A stretch of DNA of 18,503 nt, from assembly GCA_000433355.1 (NCBI GenBank), contig FR893099.1, positions 1-18,503 of the forward strand, written 5' to 3'. This document shows, piece after piece, positions 1-6,605 of this stretch. Numbering within the stretch: the stretch's first letter is position 1; every line of letters starts with the position of its first letter. Both the position numbers and the translations under genes were made by a program. The notes under the pieces were generated by a model. The model saw nothing but the letters and a program-made list of their open reading frames with translations. It ran no database searches and had not been told where the DNA came from. This DNA comes from Alistipes sp. CAG:435 (GTDB taxonomy: Bacteria; Bacteroidota; Bacteroidia; Bacteroidales; UBA932).

Positions 1-56
1 ATAAACCATACGCACCTGAAACACCATTAGCCTGATAACTAACGAGTTGGCGTTCC

Positions 57-80
57 AGGTGTGAATATATTCGCACACCT
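57..80. repeat. Inverted repeat around a GAATATATTC core
   Basis: AGGTGTG (57-63) is the exact reverse complement of CACACCT (74-80). The intervening bases include most of a GAATATATTC self-complementary core, so almost the whole 24 bases can fold if two bases bulge out. No T-run follows on either strand, so it is not a standard intrinsic terminator. A protein-binding operator or an RNA hairpin are both possible. Confidence 0.55.
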
Positions 81-95
81 AAGAGTCGCCGGCCG

Positions 96-138
96 CAGTA
101 CAGGGTGCCCCCAGTACAGGGCGTTCTGTTGGGGGCGC
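96..138. repeat. Direct repeat overlapping a GC-rich hairpin
   Basis: CAGTACAGGG occurs at 96-105 and again at 112-121, a 16-base period. Overlapping it is a strong hairpin: GCCCCCA (107-113), bulged GT, ACAG (116-119), a six-base loop, CTGT (126-129) and TGGGGGC (130-136), extendable by a G-T and a G-C pair. It begins eight bases beyond the stop codon of the minus-strand gene ending at 146, the usual place for a 3' transcript-end hairpin. No T-run follows on the minus strand, so it may stabilise a 3' end rather than terminate by itself. Confidence 0.5.
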
Positions 139-145
139 GGGGATA

Positions 146-742
146 TTACCGGAGGGTGTCGATTTGCTTCAAGAGGTCGGTGGTGACTTTGTGGATTCGG
201 TGATAACGGCCGCCGACGGTGCTCAGGACAAAGATGTAGAGGACCGCAACGAACACAAGATGAGATATGTCGGTCGTGATGTCGGGCCAGATTTCGTTGA
301 GACAGAAGGCGCTCCAGATGACCGTCGCGACGGCGATGCTGATGCCTTGACGGAGGTTCTGAAGTTTCCATCTCGACACCGTGCCCACAGTGTCAGTGAC
401 AGATCCGTCAAGCAGACGCTCCCTGAAGTTGTCCTTGTACTGCCGGAAGTTGACAAGAGCAAGAAAAACGCACCAGACAATGGTGGCGGCCATAAACAAG
501 ACACTGCATTTGTGCAAGGACAGGCAGACATAGGCGATGAAGCCAGCCATAAGCAAGACGGCGACTATCGCCACGATATTCCATAAACGTTTGCTGATCA
601 GATTTTTGGCGCTTGACTTTATTGTGGCGTCAAGCATCTCCCTGGAGACGATCTCACTGTCTGAAAGGTGGTTTTTCAGCACCTGCATCTGAGACTTCAT
701 CTCGTCAAATTCGTTCTTTTGATTATTCGTCAACATATTCAT
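146..742 (-). CDS. Four-helix membrane protein downstream of an ECF sigma factor
   Basis: I do not recognise a named family. The 198-residue protein has a polar N-terminal segment of about 50 residues, rich in Lys, Glu and Ser and possibly helical. It is followed by four hydrophobic stretches at roughly residues 56-76, 80-100, 133-153 and 160-178, arranged as two helical hairpins. It ends in a short basic, polar tail. No catalytic motif or zinc-finger anti-sigma motif is visible. It lies 52 bases downstream of the ECF sigma gene at 795-1265 on the same strand and is probably co-transcribed with it. Placement next to an ECF gene suggests an inner-membrane partner or regulator of that sigma factor, but this is inference from context only. 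A second in-frame ATG six bases downstream (at 736) is an equally plausible start. Confidence 0.8.
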   Translation of the reverse strand: MNMLTNNQKNEFDEMKSQMQVLKNHLSDSEIVSREMLDATIKSSAKNLISKRLWNIVAIVAVLLMAGFIAYVCLSLHKCSVLFMAATIVWCVFLALVNFRQYKDNFRERLLDGSVTDTVGTVSRWKLQNLRQGISIAVATVIWSAFCLNEIWPDITTDISHLVFVAVLYIFVLSTVGGRYHRIHKVTTDLLKQIDTLR

Positions 743-794
743 TCAATCTTTTTAAGGAAAACGTGCCGGGGTTAATCCCCCGAGACGCGGCTTC

Positions 795-1265
795 CTATCC
801 GTTAAACTTTTTCAACTGTTCCTTTATGCGGACCAGACGGACAGAGACGTTCTTTGCGGATATTCCCACAATCTGACCGATCTCCTCGTAGGATAAATCC
901 TCCAGCCAGAGAAGGACGATCGCGCGGTCAAATGGTTCCAACCTGTGGATGCGATCGTGAAGCATCCTCATCTGCTTGGAATCCTCGGTGTCGGATGTCA
1001 GAAGATTCTCTTCCACAGGTACCTTCGTGAAATGTTTCTTCTTCGCATCCTGCGTGATACAGGTGTTCATGGCTACTCTCCAGACCCAACCTTTCTCATC
1101 GCCTTTGCCCTGAAAAGTGCCAAATCCTTTCCAGAGCCTGACCAACACCTCCTGCATCAGGTCGTTGGCTTCGTCCTGATTGTCAGCGAACATAAGGCAG
1201 ACCGAGTAGATCGTCCCCTTATGCCTTTTGACCAATCCGCTAAATTCTTGTTCGTCAGCGTTCAT
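795..1265 (-). CDS. RNA polymerase ECF sigma factor (sigma-70 family)
   Basis: A 156-residue extracytoplasmic-function sigma factor, expected to direct RNA polymerase to a small set of promoters. Residues about 8-70 form sigma region 2, with the acidic DEANDLMQEVLVRLW segment typical of core binding and -10 recognition. Residues about 105-153 form region 4, a helix-turn-helix with the LSYEEIGQIVGISAKNV pattern. No sigma-1.1 or region 3 is present, and the length is normal for the family. The gene reads in the same direction as the other sigma gene upstream (1359-1919) and is followed by a membrane protein gene. No FecR-like anti-sigma gene sits next to it, so the four-helix protein downstream is the obvious candidate partner. 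A candidate promoter at 1312-1319 and a direct repeat at 1275-1315 precede it. Confidence 0.93.
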   Translation of the reverse strand: MNADEQEFSGLVKRHKGTIYSVCLMFADNQDEANDLMQEVLVRLWKGFGTFQGKGDEKGWVWRVAMNTCITQDAKKKHFTKVPVEENLLTSDTEDSKQMRMLHDRIHRLEPFDRAIVLLWLEDLSYEEIGQIVGISAKNVSVRLVRIKEQLKKFNG

Positions 1266-1274
1266 AAAAAAACC

Positions 1275-1315
1275 GTTTGCTATAAAGACTGAAAGACAGT
1301 GCTGTTTGCTACAAA
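1275..1315. repeat. 12-base direct repeat in the leader of the ECF gene
   Basis: GTTTGCTATAAA (1275-1286) and GTTTGCTACAAA (1304-1315) differ at one base and are spaced 29 bases start to start. The second copy overlaps the candidate -7 element at 1312-1319, and the first lies just upstream of the start codon at 1265. This placement would suit an operator for feedback control, but a chance or duplication origin cannot be excluded. Confidence 0.5.
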
Positions 1316-1319
1316 AATA
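1312..1319 (-). promoter_or_regulatory. Candidate Bacteroidetes -7 element for the ECF gene at 795-1265
   Basis: Read on the minus strand this is TATTTTTG, a match to the Bacteroidetes -7 consensus TAnnTTTG. It lies about 47 bases upstream of the start codon. No clear TTTG -33 element is visible at the expected distance, so this is only a candidate. Confidence 0.4.
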
Positions 1320-1324
1320 TTCAT

Positions 1325-1358
1325 AAAAATCACTCCGGATGCCGATGGGCGGGGGTGA
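1325..1358 (-). terminator. Possible weak intrinsic terminator after the PUL-type ECF gene
   Basis: On the minus strand, directly after the stop codon at 1359, TCACCC can pair with GGAGTGA with one bulged base. An inner CCG/CGG stem is possible, and TTTTT follows at 1329-1325. The stem is imperfect. If real, it separates the two minus-strand sigma genes into two transcripts. Confidence 0.35.
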
Positions 1359-1919
1359 CTACTGAAAAAAGGTGATGAATATGAAGAGCGAGGCCGGGAG
1401 GGCGGTGCGGAGTTCCTTGAGGGCGAGGTTGAGGTGATTCTCGACGGTTTTCTTCTTGATGTGGAGGAGAGTGGCGATCTCGTCGTTGGTACGATGCTCA
1501 AGGCGGCTCATTATGAATATCTTGCGTCGCTGTTCGGGCATACGGCTCACAACGGCGGCGATGAAGGCTTCCTTGTCCTTCATATCAATGGCATCCTCGA
1601 CCATCTGGTCGTACGGGATGTCAGTCAGGATGGAGCGGACGTTAGACTTGTTCTTCTTGATGAAGTTTATGGTCTGGTTCAGACTCATCCGGTACAGGTA
1701 GAAACGCAGGGATGTGATGTCGGGTAGGGCGGAGCGCATCAACCAGAGCTTGATGAAGACTTCCTGGGCTACATCCGAGGCGTCTTCCTTGACTTGAAGG
1801 AGGCTTTTCATAAAGCCGAAGACCACCGGATAATAGTTGTCAAAAAGCTGGCGGAACGCACTTCGGTCGCCTTCGGCGGTGCGTTCCATCAAGAGTCTTT
1901 CCTGGCTTTCTGTCAACAT
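1359..1919 (-). CDS. ECF sigma-70 factor, Bacteroidetes polysaccharide-locus type
   Basis: A 186-residue ECF sigma factor resembling the Bacteroidetes expansion family that pairs with FecR anti-sigma factors at SusC/SusD loci. Region 2 spans about residues 18-65 (the DASDVAQEVFIKLW segment). Region 4 spans about residues 125-178, with helix-turn-helix NDEIATLLHIKKKTVENHL. The C-terminus is short, hydrophobic and Phe-rich (LFIFITFFQ), as in many members of this group. It is transcribed away from the FecR gene at 2043, with 123 bases between the two starts. In many such loci the two genes are instead co-directional. By family knowledge it should be held inactive by FecR until substrate binding at the STN-bearing SusC releases it to transcribe the transporter operon. 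The pairing is inferred from adjacency. Confidence 0.93.
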   Translation of the reverse strand: MLTESQERLLMERTAEGDRSAFRQLFDNYYPVVFGFMKSLLQVKEDASDVAQEVFIKLWLMRSALPDITSLRFYLYRMSLNQTINFIKKNKSNVRSILTDIPYDQMVEDAIDMKDKEAFIAAVVSRMPEQRRKIFIMSRLEHRTNDEIATLLHIKKKTVENHLNLALKELRTALPASLFIFITFFQ

Positions 1920-1935
1920 ATTATTTTATATGAGA

Positions 1936-1943
1936 CAAAGTTA
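1936..1943 (-). promoter_or_regulatory. Candidate -7 element for the ECF gene at 1359-1919
   Basis: The minus strand reads TAACTTTG here, matching TAnnTTTG. It is 16 bases upstream of the start codon, so the leader would be very short. No convincing -33 TTTG is seen. On the plus strand, toward FecR, I find only a weak candidate: TTTTG at 1980-1984 with a degenerate TAAGCATTG at 2003-2011. Confidence 0.4.
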
Positions 1944-2042
1944 TAAAAAATTCAGATTTTCTTTGGGTGTAAGAAACGGTTTTGTTGTCTTATGCCCGTC
2001 AGTAAGCATTGAAACTCCAATAGGATTACAAGACCCATAATT

Positions 2043-2966
2043 ATGACAGACAAAGACATCCGGAACGAGTGGGAAAAACACTATGGTGACATACTTCCGA
2101 AAGAAGAAGTGGACAAGGCGTTCACCAAGGTGATGAATTCCGCCGACAATCTTGAGAAGACGCAGACCAAGATAATACGCACTGGTTTAAGGCACAGGAT
2201 ATTCAGAGCGGCGATGACCTGCGCCGCGGCCGCGGTCGTGCTGTTCTTTGTGCCTTGGGCGACCCTCAAGGTCAACGAGAAGCTGAACGGTCAGGAAGCG
2301 GTGCTCACGGCCGGACCGGCAAGACTGTGCGAGATCTCCACCCACAACGGTGAAACACGTGAGGTCATCCTGCCGGACAGTTCAAAGGTTCTGCTCAACG
2401 CAGGCTCTGTGATAATATTCCCGGAAAGATTCTCCGCCGCGGAGCGAACTGTGTTCCTGTCCGGAGAGGCCATATTCAAAGTGACTCATAATCAAAATAT
2501 TCCTTTCACGGTAAATACTTCCGACCTGGCGATTCGGGTGCACGGAACCTCCTTCAACGTGAACGCCTATCCGGAGTCGGGAAGCACCGCCGCCACTTTG
2601 TGCGAGGGTAGCGTCTCGGCGACACTGAACAGCAGCGGAGAAAGTTTCCTGATGGTTCCCAACGAGAGGCTATCCTACGACAGAGCCACCGGAGAGGCCA
2701 CCGTCACACACGTGAACGCAGCGGAGGACACGGCCTGGAAACGTGGGGATATGTGTTTCCGGTCCGAGAATATTCACGGAATAGCCAAGGCGATAGAAAG
2801 GAAGTACGGACTCAACACCTACATCACCTCCGGGAAATACGATGATATGATCCTGACGGCCAAATTCGTGCATGGAGAGACGCTGGACCAGATGCTCAGC
2901 GCGATCTGCAAGCTTGTGCCGGGAATGAGGTACCACATCGAGAACAACTGCGTTTACATAAGATAA
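2043..2966 (+). CDS. FecR-family anti-sigma factor
   Basis: A 307-residue single-pass inner-membrane anti-sigma factor. Residues 1-50 form a short polar cytoplasmic segment that should bind the sigma factor. One transmembrane helix spans about residues 54-76 (AAMTCAAAAVVLFFVPWA). The periplasmic FecR domain, about residues 98-195, shows the family pattern: LPDSSKVLLNAGS, a GEAIFKV segment and VHGTSFNVNAY. The C-terminal 70 residues (ENIHGIAKAIERKYG to the end) resemble DUF4974, the part thought to contact the STN domain of the cognate transporter. The length is normal. The likely cognate sigma is the divergent gene at 1359-1919, and the STN-bearing SusC gene follows after 114 bases on the same strand. 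An A-rich leader precedes the ATG, with no obvious Shine-Dalgarno, as usual in Bacteroidetes. Confidence 0.93.
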   Translation: MTDKDIRNEWEKHYGDILPKEEVDKAFTKVMNSADNLEKTQTKIIRTGLRHRIFRAAMTCAAAAVVLFFVPWATLKVNEKLNGQEAVLTAGPARLCEISTHNGETREVILPDSSKVLLNAGSVIIFPERFSAAERTVFLSGEAIFKVTHNQNIPFTVNTSDLAIRVHGTSFNVNAYPESGSTAATLCEGSVSATLNSSGESFLMVPNERLSYDRATGEATVTHVNAAEDTAWKRGDMCFRSENIHGIAKAIERKYGLNTYITSGKYDDMILTAKFVHGETLDQMLSAICKLVPGMRYHIENNCVYIR

Positions 2967-3080
2967 AGCCGACCCCCACCACTGATCGACACCTGCGGAA
3001 AACAGGCGGGGAAATCATGAATGAATATATTGACGAATATCATATAAATCGTTAAAAACCAAATACCAACAAAACAGTCT

Positions 3081-6000
3081 ATGAAGCAGATTAAACATTA
3101 TCTGATCGCGCTTATGCTGGTCATCATTCCAGCCATCGGACTTCACGCCCAGAACCAGGTCGTGAACTTCCGGTCCGGGACGATGACCGTCAGACAAGCG
3201 TTCGAGGCCATTGAGCATCAATTAGGGATGACTGTGGCTTACAACGAGAGCCTTCTCGACGTTAACAGAAAGGTCACTCCTCCGTCAGGGAAAACCGTGA
3301 TGGAGGCGATGGCGGCCATCCTGGACGGAACCGGGATGCAGGCAAGTCTGGACGGGAAGATGATCCTCGTGGTCAAAAACGGACAGCAGGCGGAGGCGCC
3401 GGCTGAATATTCCGGAAAAGTCGTTGACGCGTCGGGTCCTGTGCCTGGAGCTATGATTTTGATCGACGGGAAGAAGGACAACGTGGCGATGACCGACCTG
3501 GACGGAAACTTCTCCATCAAGGCGGCTCCGGGACGGTCGTTCACGGTGTCGATGATGGGCTACAAGGACTACACCGCCACGTTCGGAAGCCAGACAGCGG
3601 GAATCGTGGTCAACCTTGTGGAGGACATCGACCTTCTGGAAGAGTCAGTAGTCGTGGGTTACGGCGTCCAGAAGAAGGTGAACCTGACCGGAGCGGTCGG
3701 AGTCATCAGCGGCAAGGATCTGAACAACAGGCCTGTGACCAACACGGCGCAGGCTCTCCAAGGAGCGGATCCATCCCTTGTCATGAGCATGAGCAACGGT
3801 TCGATTGAAGGAAAGGAATACAGCGTAAAGATCCGCGGGCAGGTGTCTCTTAACTCTGGAAGCCCGCTGATCCTCGTTGACGGAATCGAGTCCTCGCTCT
3901 CGCAGGTGAATCCTAACGACATCGAGTCAGTCTCCGTGCTGAAGGATGCCTCGGCTTGTTCGATCTACGGTGCCACGGCATCGGCCGGTGTGGTTCTCAT
4001 CACCACCAAGAGCGGAAAGGCCGGAGACCTGAAAGTAACCTACAACGGCCGTGGAGGTGTGGCTTTCAACACCACACGCACGGACTTCATCACGACCGGT
4101 TATGACTATGTGAACCTCTCCAATGAGTTCACACTCCATTCCGGCAAGGGCTACAACGCCTGGAACTACACGGACGAGGAGATGCAGATGCTCTACGACC
4201 GCAGGAACGACAAGACCGAGAATCCTGACAGGCCTTGGGTCTATACCAACGACAAAGGTAAGTACCGCTACCTTGGTAATTTTGATTGGTACGGCTACAT
4301 ATTCAAAAGATCCCGTCCGGAGACAGAGCATAATGTGACCATCAACGGTGGCAACGACAAGATCGACTACTATGTAAGCGGACGCTATCTTTACCGCGAA
4401 GGTGTCTTCAACAACGCCAGCGAGGACATTATGAACGGATATTCATTCCGCGCCAAGGTGAACGCCAAGGTGAAACCGTGGCTCCGCTACACAGGAAACC
4501 TCAGCTATGAGGGCTCGGCCTACAACTACGGCGGATTCTGGGAGCAGGACGGTTCTGAGGATCTTACCTCGTCAGGCATCCTCTGGAACATCACCCAGAA
4601 CATCAGCCCGACCATCGTGCCGGTCAACCCGGACGGAACAACCACGATGTACACCAACGGCATCCAGTTCGCCGACTCCCCTATCGCTTCGGGACGTGGC
4701 GGTGTGTTCACGGACGGAAGGAACAAGAACTCCAGAAAGGTGAACTACTGGGTGATCACCAACAGGCTCGTGTTCGACCTCACCAAGTGGATGAACATCA
4801 CGGCTGACTACACCTACAGAAGGCGTGACAACCTCAACAGCTACCGTTCCTATCCTACCGCCAACACGTGGGACAAGAATATGAAGAACATCGTGGAGAT
4901 GACCAACGGCTCCATCTACGATTTCTACCATGAGGCACGCGCCTACCTGAACGGCCATGTGGCCAACGCTTACCTCAATGTGAACAAATCATGGGGCAAT
5001 CATAACTTTACGGCCGTGGCCGGCTCACAGTTCCAGGACTACAGATCATCAACCTCGACAATCCGTCAGAAAGGCTCGATCTCAGACAAACTCGCGTTCA
5101 TCAATATGGCGCAGGGAACCATCGAGAGGGCCGATGAGAGCAACACGGCCTACAGGACACTCGGATTCTTCGCCCGCGTGAACTACGACTACGCCGGCAA
5201 GTACCTGTTCGAGATCTCAGGGCGTGAGGATGGTTCGTCACGTTTCGCGAAAGGTGACAGATGGGCGTTCTACCCTTCTGCGTCAGCCGGTTGGCGAATC
5301 TCCGAGGAAAAGTTCTGGGGCGGTCTGAAGAACTGGTGGGATCTCGCCAAGGTGCGTGTGTCATACGGTTCGCTCGGAAACCAGCAGGTCAGCAACTATT
5401 CCTACATCAGCACCATTTCCACATCGATGATGAACTACACGTTCGACAGCACGAACAAGGCCGGAATGGTCAGCACTCCGGGAGCCATCACTCAAGGACT
5501 GACTTGGGAGACGGTCATCACCTACAACCTCGGATTCGATCTCGGATTCTTCAACAACAGGCTCAGCGCGAGCGCAGACTTCTACATCAGGGACACAAAG
5601 GATATGCTGACCTCGTCACAGGAACTTCCGGCGGTGTTCGGAACAAGCTCTCCTAAGATCAACGGAGCCGACCTGAGGACCAAAGGCTACGAGATCACCC
5701 TCTCATGGAAAGACCAGATCACAGCGGCTGGCAAGCCACTCTACTACTCCATCACGGGATCTCTTGGAGATTATGTGACGACAATCACAAAGTTCGACAA
5801 CCCGAACAAGTCGCTCAGCCAGCACTACGTGGGACAAAGACTCGGAGACATCTGGGGCTACGAGGTGGAAGGGCTCTTCAAGACTGACGAGGAAGCCGCT
5901 GAATACCAGTCCAGAATCAACGACACCGCTGTCAACAAGGTGGTCTATGAGTGCGGCGTGGCATCAATGGCGAAACTGATGGCCGGAGACGTCAAATTCG

Positions 6001-6605
6001 TGGACAGGAACGGAGACGGTGTCATCAACACCGGAGCCAACACGCTTGACGAACCGGGCGACCGCTACATCATCGGAAACAACAGGCCAAGGTACACATA
6101 TTCATTGAGAGGCGATGTGGACTGGTACGGCTTCAATCTCTCCGTGTTCTTCCAAGGGGTCGGACACTGTGATTGGATGCCTCCTAAGAACTGTTCCTAC
6201 TTCTGGAGCCTCTACGGATTTCCTGCATCCTCATTCGTTCCGACCGACTTTGAGTCAAAGGCTTGGACGGAGGATAACAGAAACACCTACTTCCCAAGAA
6301 GAAGGGGTTACGAGACCTACGCTAACTGCGCGCTTGGAGTCAACACGGACCGCTACCTCCAGAACGCGGCCTACCTCCGGCTCAAGAACGTCACCCTCGG
6401 CTACACACTTCCTCTGAAGAAGAACAAGGCGGTCGAGAAAGTGCGCCTCTACCTTACCGGAGAAAACCTCTGGTACTGGTCGCCGATGAAGAAGTACACC
6501 AAATATGTCGATCCGGAAGTGGCCACAGCATCCTCAAAGCAGAGCGATGACTGCATCTACCCATTCTCAAGGACAGTGTCATTCGGAATTGACATAACAT
6601 TCTAA
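3081..6605 (+). CDS. susC-like: SusC/RagA-like TonB-dependent transporter with STN domain
   Basis: A 1174-residue outer-membrane transporter that should import oligomers captured by the SusD-like partner, powered by TonB. Residues 1-23 are a signal peptide ending LHA-Q. Residues about 26-100 form an STN (secretin/TonB N-terminal) domain, as in FecA-type transducers. Residues about 110-180 are a carboxypeptidase-regulatory-like beta domain (SGKVVDASGPVPGAMI, TDLDGNFSI). The SusC signature and TonB-box region is near 185-198 (LLEESVVVGYG). The plug follows, with ILVDGIE, NPNDIESVSVLKDASA and GVVLITTKSGK. The remainder is the beta barrel, with the common DRNGDGVIN loop and a C-terminal Phe (GIDITF) suiting outer-membrane insertion. 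The extra N-terminal STN explains the length above a plain SusC and implies signalling to FecR. The stop codon abuts the SusD gene start, so the two are translationally close. Confidence 0.96.
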   Translation: MKQIKHYLIALMLVIIPAIGLHAQNQVVNFRSGTMTVRQAFEAIEHQLGMTVAYNESLLDVNRKVTPPSGKTVMEAMAAILDGTGMQASLDGKMILVVKNGQQAEAPAEYSGKVVDASGPVPGAMILIDGKKDNVAMTDLDGNFSIKAAPGRSFTVSMMGYKDYTATFGSQTAGIVVNLVEDIDLLEESVVVGYGVQKKVNLTGAVGVISGKDLNNRPVTNTAQALQGADPSLVMSMSNGSIEGKEYSVKIRGQVSLNSGSPLILVDGIESSLSQVNPNDIESVSVLKDASACSIYGATASAGVVLITTKSGKAGDLKVTYNGRGGVAFNTTRTDFITTGYDYVNLSNEFTLHSGKGYNAWNYTDEEMQMLYDRRNDKTENPDRPWVYTNDKGKYRYLGNFDWYGYIFKRSRPETEHNVTINGGNDKIDYYVSGRYLYREGVFNNASEDIMNGYSFRAKVNAKVKPWLRYTGNLSYEGSAYNYGGFWEQDGSEDLTSSGILWNITQNISPTIVPVNPDGTTTMYTNGIQFADSPIASGRGGVFTDGRNKNSRKVNYWVITNRLVFDLTKWMNITADYTYRRRDNLNSYRSYPTANTWDKNMKNIVEMTNGSIYDFYHEARAYLNGHVANAYLNVNKSWGNHNFTAVAGSQFQDYRSSTSTIRQKGSISDKLAFINMAQGTIERADESNTAYRTLGFFARVNYDYAGKYLFEISGREDGSSRFAKGDRWAFYPSASAGWRISEEKFWGGLKNWWDLAKVRVSYGSLGNQQVSNYSYISTISTSMMNYTFDSTNKAGMVSTPGAITQGLTWETVITYNLGFDLGFFNNRLSASADFYIRDTKDMLTSSQELPAVFGTSSPKINGADLRTKGYEITLSWKDQITAAGKPLYYSITGSLGDYVTTITKFDNPNKSLSQHYVGQRLGDIWGYEVEGLFKTDEEAAEYQSRINDTAVNKVVYECGVASMAKLMAGDVKFVDRNGDGVINTGANTLDEPGDRYIIGNNRPRYTYSLRGDVDWYGFNLSVFFQGVGHCDWMPPKNCSYFWSLYGFPASSFVPTDFESKAWTEDNRNTYFPRRRGYETYANCALGVNTDRYLQNAAYLRLKNVTLGYTLPLKKNKAVEKVRLYLTGENLWYWSPMKKYTKYVDPEVATASSKQSDDCIYPFSRTVSFGIDITF

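Larger units (their letters stand above)
1..145. other. Left-edge intergenic region, no gene seen
   Basis: No convincing coding frame, tRNA or rRNA is visible here. The stretch lies just beyond the stop codon of the minus-strand membrane protein gene. It holds two separate hairpin-capable sequences and a 10-base direct repeat, listed individually. A short CACCTG (13-18) can also pair with CAGGTG (56-61). The density of pairing sequences could mean a transcript end, a small structured RNA or a recombination scar; the sequence alone does not decide. Confidence 0.5.

Noticed and set aside
164..586. Plus-strand open frame of 140 codons opposite the membrane protein
   Set aside because: The minus-strand frame gives four clean membrane helices and operon context with a sigma factor. 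The plus-strand product is charged and featureless.
2980..3012. Hairpin after the FecR gene as a terminator
   Set aside because: Only a four-base CCTG/CAGG stem is visible and no T-run follows. Read-through into the SusC gene remains possible.
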